Origin: DATJMJ01 sp035503915
Lineage (GTDB): Bacteria > Actinomycetota > Acidimicrobiia > Acidimicrobiales > Palsa-688
Direction: 5' to 3'
DNA: 7,683 bases
Assembly (NCBI GenBank): GCA_035503915.1
Contig: DATJSU010000018.1
Span: 1 to 7,683 of the forward strand
In this document: positions 5,784-7,683 of the stretch, piece by piece
Position numbering within the stretch: the stretch's first letter is position 1
Layout: the number at the start of each line of letters is the position of its first letter
Translations under genes and position numbers: made by a program
Notes under the pieces: generated by a model
The model's database searches: none
Told to the model about the DNA's origin: nothing
Seen by the model: only the letters and a program-made list of their open reading frames with translations

Positions 5784-6587
5784 TCAGCGGACCGAAGACC
5801 TTGTCAGGCCGCCGCCACCCGTGAGCTTTGCGGCGAGTGCCACAGGAGCCAGTGTGAGGACCAGGACGGCGGTAACGACGACATTGACCTCGGGCAATTG
5901 TTGGCCAAGACGGATCTGGCCGAAGATCCAGATCGGCAAGGTGGTTTGAGCCCCGGCCGTGAAGGTCGTCACGATCACCTCGTCGAACGACAGCGCAAAA
6001 GCGAGGAGCGCCCCGGAGACAAGCGCCGTCGCGATCATGGGGAGGGTCACGTACAAAAAAGTCTGCACACCGTTCGCACCGAGGTCCATGGAGGCTTCGA
6101 CGAGGGACCCCGAAATACGGCGCAGCCGCGCGATCACATTGTTGTATATGACGACGATGCAAAAGGTTGTGTGGCCGATGATAATGGTCAACAGGGAGAG
6201 GTTTACCCCCCCGAAGGTGAAGAAAGAGCGCAATGCCAGGCCGGTGATGATCCCCGGGAGAGCTATCGGCAGCACGAGGAAGAGCGATATCGTCTCGCGG
6301 CCAAAAAAACGGAACCTGTGTACGCCGAACGCCGCGAGCGAACCGAGTGCTAGCGCCAGGGCAGTCGCGCCGACCCCCGCTTTCACGGACAACCAGAGCG
6401 CCGAACGCACTGTGGGGTCGTCCCAGGCGACACTGAACCAGTGGGTCGTGTAGTGCCGGATGGGCCAGCTCTGGACATTCGAACGGTCGAAGGCAAACAG
6501 CACGATCGTTGCGATCGGGACGAACAAGAACAGCAGCACCCCCACGACCCATGCCACCAGTGCAGCGCGAGTGAAGCGGCCCTCCAT
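5784..6587 (-). CDS. ABC transporter permease, PotC/YdcV-like
   Basis: This is the second inner-membrane permease of a polyamine-type ABC importer. It has 267 residues, the usual PotC length, with six predicted helices (about 11-33, 64-88, 99-121, 131-150, 186-206, 233-253). The cytoplasmic EAA loop that docks on the ATPase reads EASMDLGANGVQTFLYVTLP at 164-183, with E164, G170 and the terminal LP all present. LSFDEVIVTTF (199-209) and TLPIWIFGQIR (216-226) are characteristic of the PotC/PotI/YdcV branch. ATG at 6587 overlaps the stop of the upstream permease by one base (TGATG), implying translational coupling. No ATPase gene is in the window. The exact substrate (putrescine, spermidine or another cation) cannot be read from the permease. 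Two T-runs (seven bases at 6303-6309, six at 6055-6060) interrupt an otherwise GC-rich frame. Confidence 0.93.
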   Translation of the reverse strand: MEGRFTRAALVAWVVGVLLFLFVPIATIVLFAFDRSNVQSWPIRHYTTHWFSVAWDDPTVRSALWLSVKAGVGATALALALGSLAAFGVHRFRFFGRETISLFLVLPIALPGIITGLALRSFFTFGGVNLSLLTIIIGHTTFCIVVIYNNVIARLRRISGSLVEASMDLGANGVQTFLYVTLPMIATALVSGALLAFALSFDEVIVTTFTAGAQTTLPIWIFGQIRLGQQLPEVNVVVTAVLVLTLAPVALAAKLTGGGGLTRSSVR

Positions 6588-7513
6588 CACATGGCCTCGA
6601 AGGCGCCGACGGCCCGCGCCCCGAGAAGGTAGGCCACCATCACGAGTATCGGCACAAAAGCGAGAGCGGCAGCGAAGGGGAGGTTGTTGGCCAGCCCGAT
6701 GTTGTCGTAGATGACATTGCCGATCAGGTTGGTCCCCGAGCCCGAGCCAATGAGCAAAGGCGTGATGTAGTCGCCGAGCGTCAAGGAGAAGGTGAAGATC
6801 GACCCCGCCACGACCCCGGGCAAGGCGAGAGGAAGCACGACGTTGCGGAAGGTGCGCAGGTTGTGCGCGCCGAGATCTGCAGACGCCTCGATGAGCGACC
6901 CCGGTACCCTTTCGAGCGCGCTGTACACCGGCAAGATCATGAAGGGGAGCCATAGGTAGGAAAAGACCACCCACATGGCGATCTTCGTATAGGCAATGTT
7001 GGGCTGGCCCAGGCCGAGGCTGCTCGTGGTCCAGTCGAGGGTCCCGTCCTTGGTGAGGATGACGATCCAAGCGAAAACCCTGGCGAGGTAACTCGCCCAG
7101 AGCGGCAGGAGCACAGCTACGAACAGCGCGTTGCGCACCCGCGGCCCCGCCACCCGCGCCATGAAATAGGCAAACGGGAAGGCAACTACGGCGTCGGTGA
7201 TGGTAACCAAGGCGGCGAGCACGACCGTCCGCCCGATTATGTCGGGGATGGGCGAGTCGAAAATGGCGCCGAAATTGGTCAGCGACAACTGGTGCTGAAG
7301 GTTGTTCGTAAACGGGTTAACGGTCCAAAAAGCAGTTACGAGCATCACGACGAGCGATGCCAGGTAAATCACGAGGAACCACGCAAGGGGAGGGGAAAGA
7401 GCCAGTGTGGCCCTCAGCCACGTCCTGCGCCAGAGCGCGGCTGAGAGCCTGCTAGCACCGCTGAGCCCAAGCCTCTCGCGGGGTGGTCCCACTACGACAT
7501 GGGTATCTGCCAT
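6587..7513 (-). CDS. ABC transporter permease, PotB/YdcU-like
   Basis: This is the first inner-membrane permease of the polyamine-type importer. From ATG 7513 it has 308 residues: a cytoplasmic N-terminal tail of about 35 residues, then six helices (about 36-62, 96-118, 128-150, 178-197, 234-256, 280-300). LPLWASYLARVFAWIVIL (136-153) is the family's signature third helix. The EAA loop is EASADLGAHNLRTFRNVVLP (209-228), and GDYITPLLIGSGSG (247-260) is typical of PotB. I prefer ATG 7513 because GGTGGGG lies just before it. An in-frame GTG at 7522 is the alternative and adds three residues. The gene begins 33 bases after the binding-protein stop and ends overlapping potC by one base, so the three genes form one operon. 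Confidence 0.93.
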   Translation of the reverse strand: MADTHVVVGPPRERLGLSGASRLSAALWRRTWLRATLALSPPLAWFLVIYLASLVVMLVTAFWTVNPFTNNLQHQLSLTNFGAIFDSPIPDIIGRTVVLAALVTITDAVVAFPFAYFMARVAGPRVRNALFVAVLLPLWASYLARVFAWIVILTKDGTLDWTTSSLGLGQPNIAYTKIAMWVVFSYLWLPFMILPVYSALERVPGSLIEASADLGAHNLRTFRNVVLPLALPGVVAGSIFTFSLTLGDYITPLLIGSGSGTNLIGNVIYDNIGLANNLPFAAALAFVPILVMVAYLLGARAVGAFEAM

Positions 7514-7546
7514 TTGCCCCACCCGGCGGCGGTCAGCTCGAGCCTG

Positions 7547-7683
7547 TCAGCCTGTGATCTGCGTCCAGGCCGTCGCCCAGTCCTGGAAGGGCACACAGTC
7601 GGGCTTGCCGTTGTCGCACTGTGCCAAGGGGGTCTTCCAGAACTTGATCGTCCTGAAGTAAGCGTCCGGCTCGTTTGCGTGCA
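7547..7683 (-). CDS. C-terminal end of a polyamine-type ABC substrate-binding protein
   Basis: Only the last 44 residues are inside the window; the gene enters from the right edge. They include AYFRTIKFWKTPLAQC and CVPFQDWATAWTQITG. This is the typical closing segment of PotD/YdcS-type extracytoplasmic binding proteins, where FWKTP and a final W-x-x-A/D-W or similar motif pack against the ligand lobe. Two cysteines seven residues apart (CDNGKPDC) could form a disulfide, consistent with export. The frame ends at TGA 7549-7547, and the PotB-like permease starts 33 bases later. The usual role is to capture a polyamine outside the membrane and hand it to the permease pair. The N-terminus, needed to see a lipoprotein signal, is not visible. 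Confidence 0.85.
   Translation of the reverse strand, partial: HANEPDAYFRTIKFWKTPLAQCDNGKPDCVPFQDWATAWTQITG

Noticed and set aside
5784..6552. Minus-strand open frame that would extend the membrane protein by about 260 residues upstream of 5760
   Set aside because: This part overlaps the PotC-like gene in another frame, is rich in Arg, His, Pro and Cys with no membrane helices, and looks like an out-of-frame shadow. The membrane protein proper begins near 5760.

Overview
The window looks like a chromosomal segment of a high-GC Gram-positive bacterium, most likely an actinomycete-type organism (Actinomycetota). This rests on the strong GC bias at third codon positions, GTG and TTG starts, several starts without a Shine-Dalgarno that fit leaderless transcription, and the sequence flavour of MscL, Ppx and the zincin-like metallopeptidase. 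The exact lineage cannot be fixed from this stretch. I see no rRNA, tRNA, insertion sequence, phage gene or CRISPR array.

Layout, left to right. (1) Positions 1-383, minus strand: a two-gene unit made of a small basic protein of unknown function followed by a gene that runs off the left edge. (2) Positions 384-581: a divergent control region. It holds a good sigma70-type promoter for the minus unit and four copies of an octamer (ATGACATC/ATGACGTC) whose starts are 33, 11 and 22 bp apart, all multiples of 11. A possible 39-codon small ORF precedes a zincin-like metallopeptidase gene (582-944, plus). (3) Positions 978-2282, minus: a Gfo/Idh/MocA-family NAD(P)-dependent oxidoreductase. It is divergent from pyrE (2409-2984, plus), orotate phosphoribosyltransferase of pyrimidine synthesis. 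(4) Positions 3002-7683, minus: a long co-directional run. In transcription order it holds the C-terminal end of a polyamine-type periplasmic or lipoprotein binding protein, two ABC permeases (PotB- and PotC-like, overlapping by one base), an unassigned multi-pass membrane protein with GT-C-like features, a Ppx/GppA phosphatase and MscL.

How the genes work together. The binding protein and two permeases form most of a polyamine/opine-type (YdcSTUV/PotBCD-like) importer, and the ATPase must lie outside the window. Ppx/GppA (polyphosphate or pppGpp turnover) and MscL (hypo-osmotic safety valve) sit 21 bases apart and probably share a transcript. A weak -10-like element suggests they may also have their own promoter. 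The pyrE and oxidoreductase genes appear to be independent housekeeping or catabolic genes.

Most of the window is ordinary. The least explained parts are the helically phased octamer array at 382-455 with its two small flanking genes, and the membrane protein behind the permeases.
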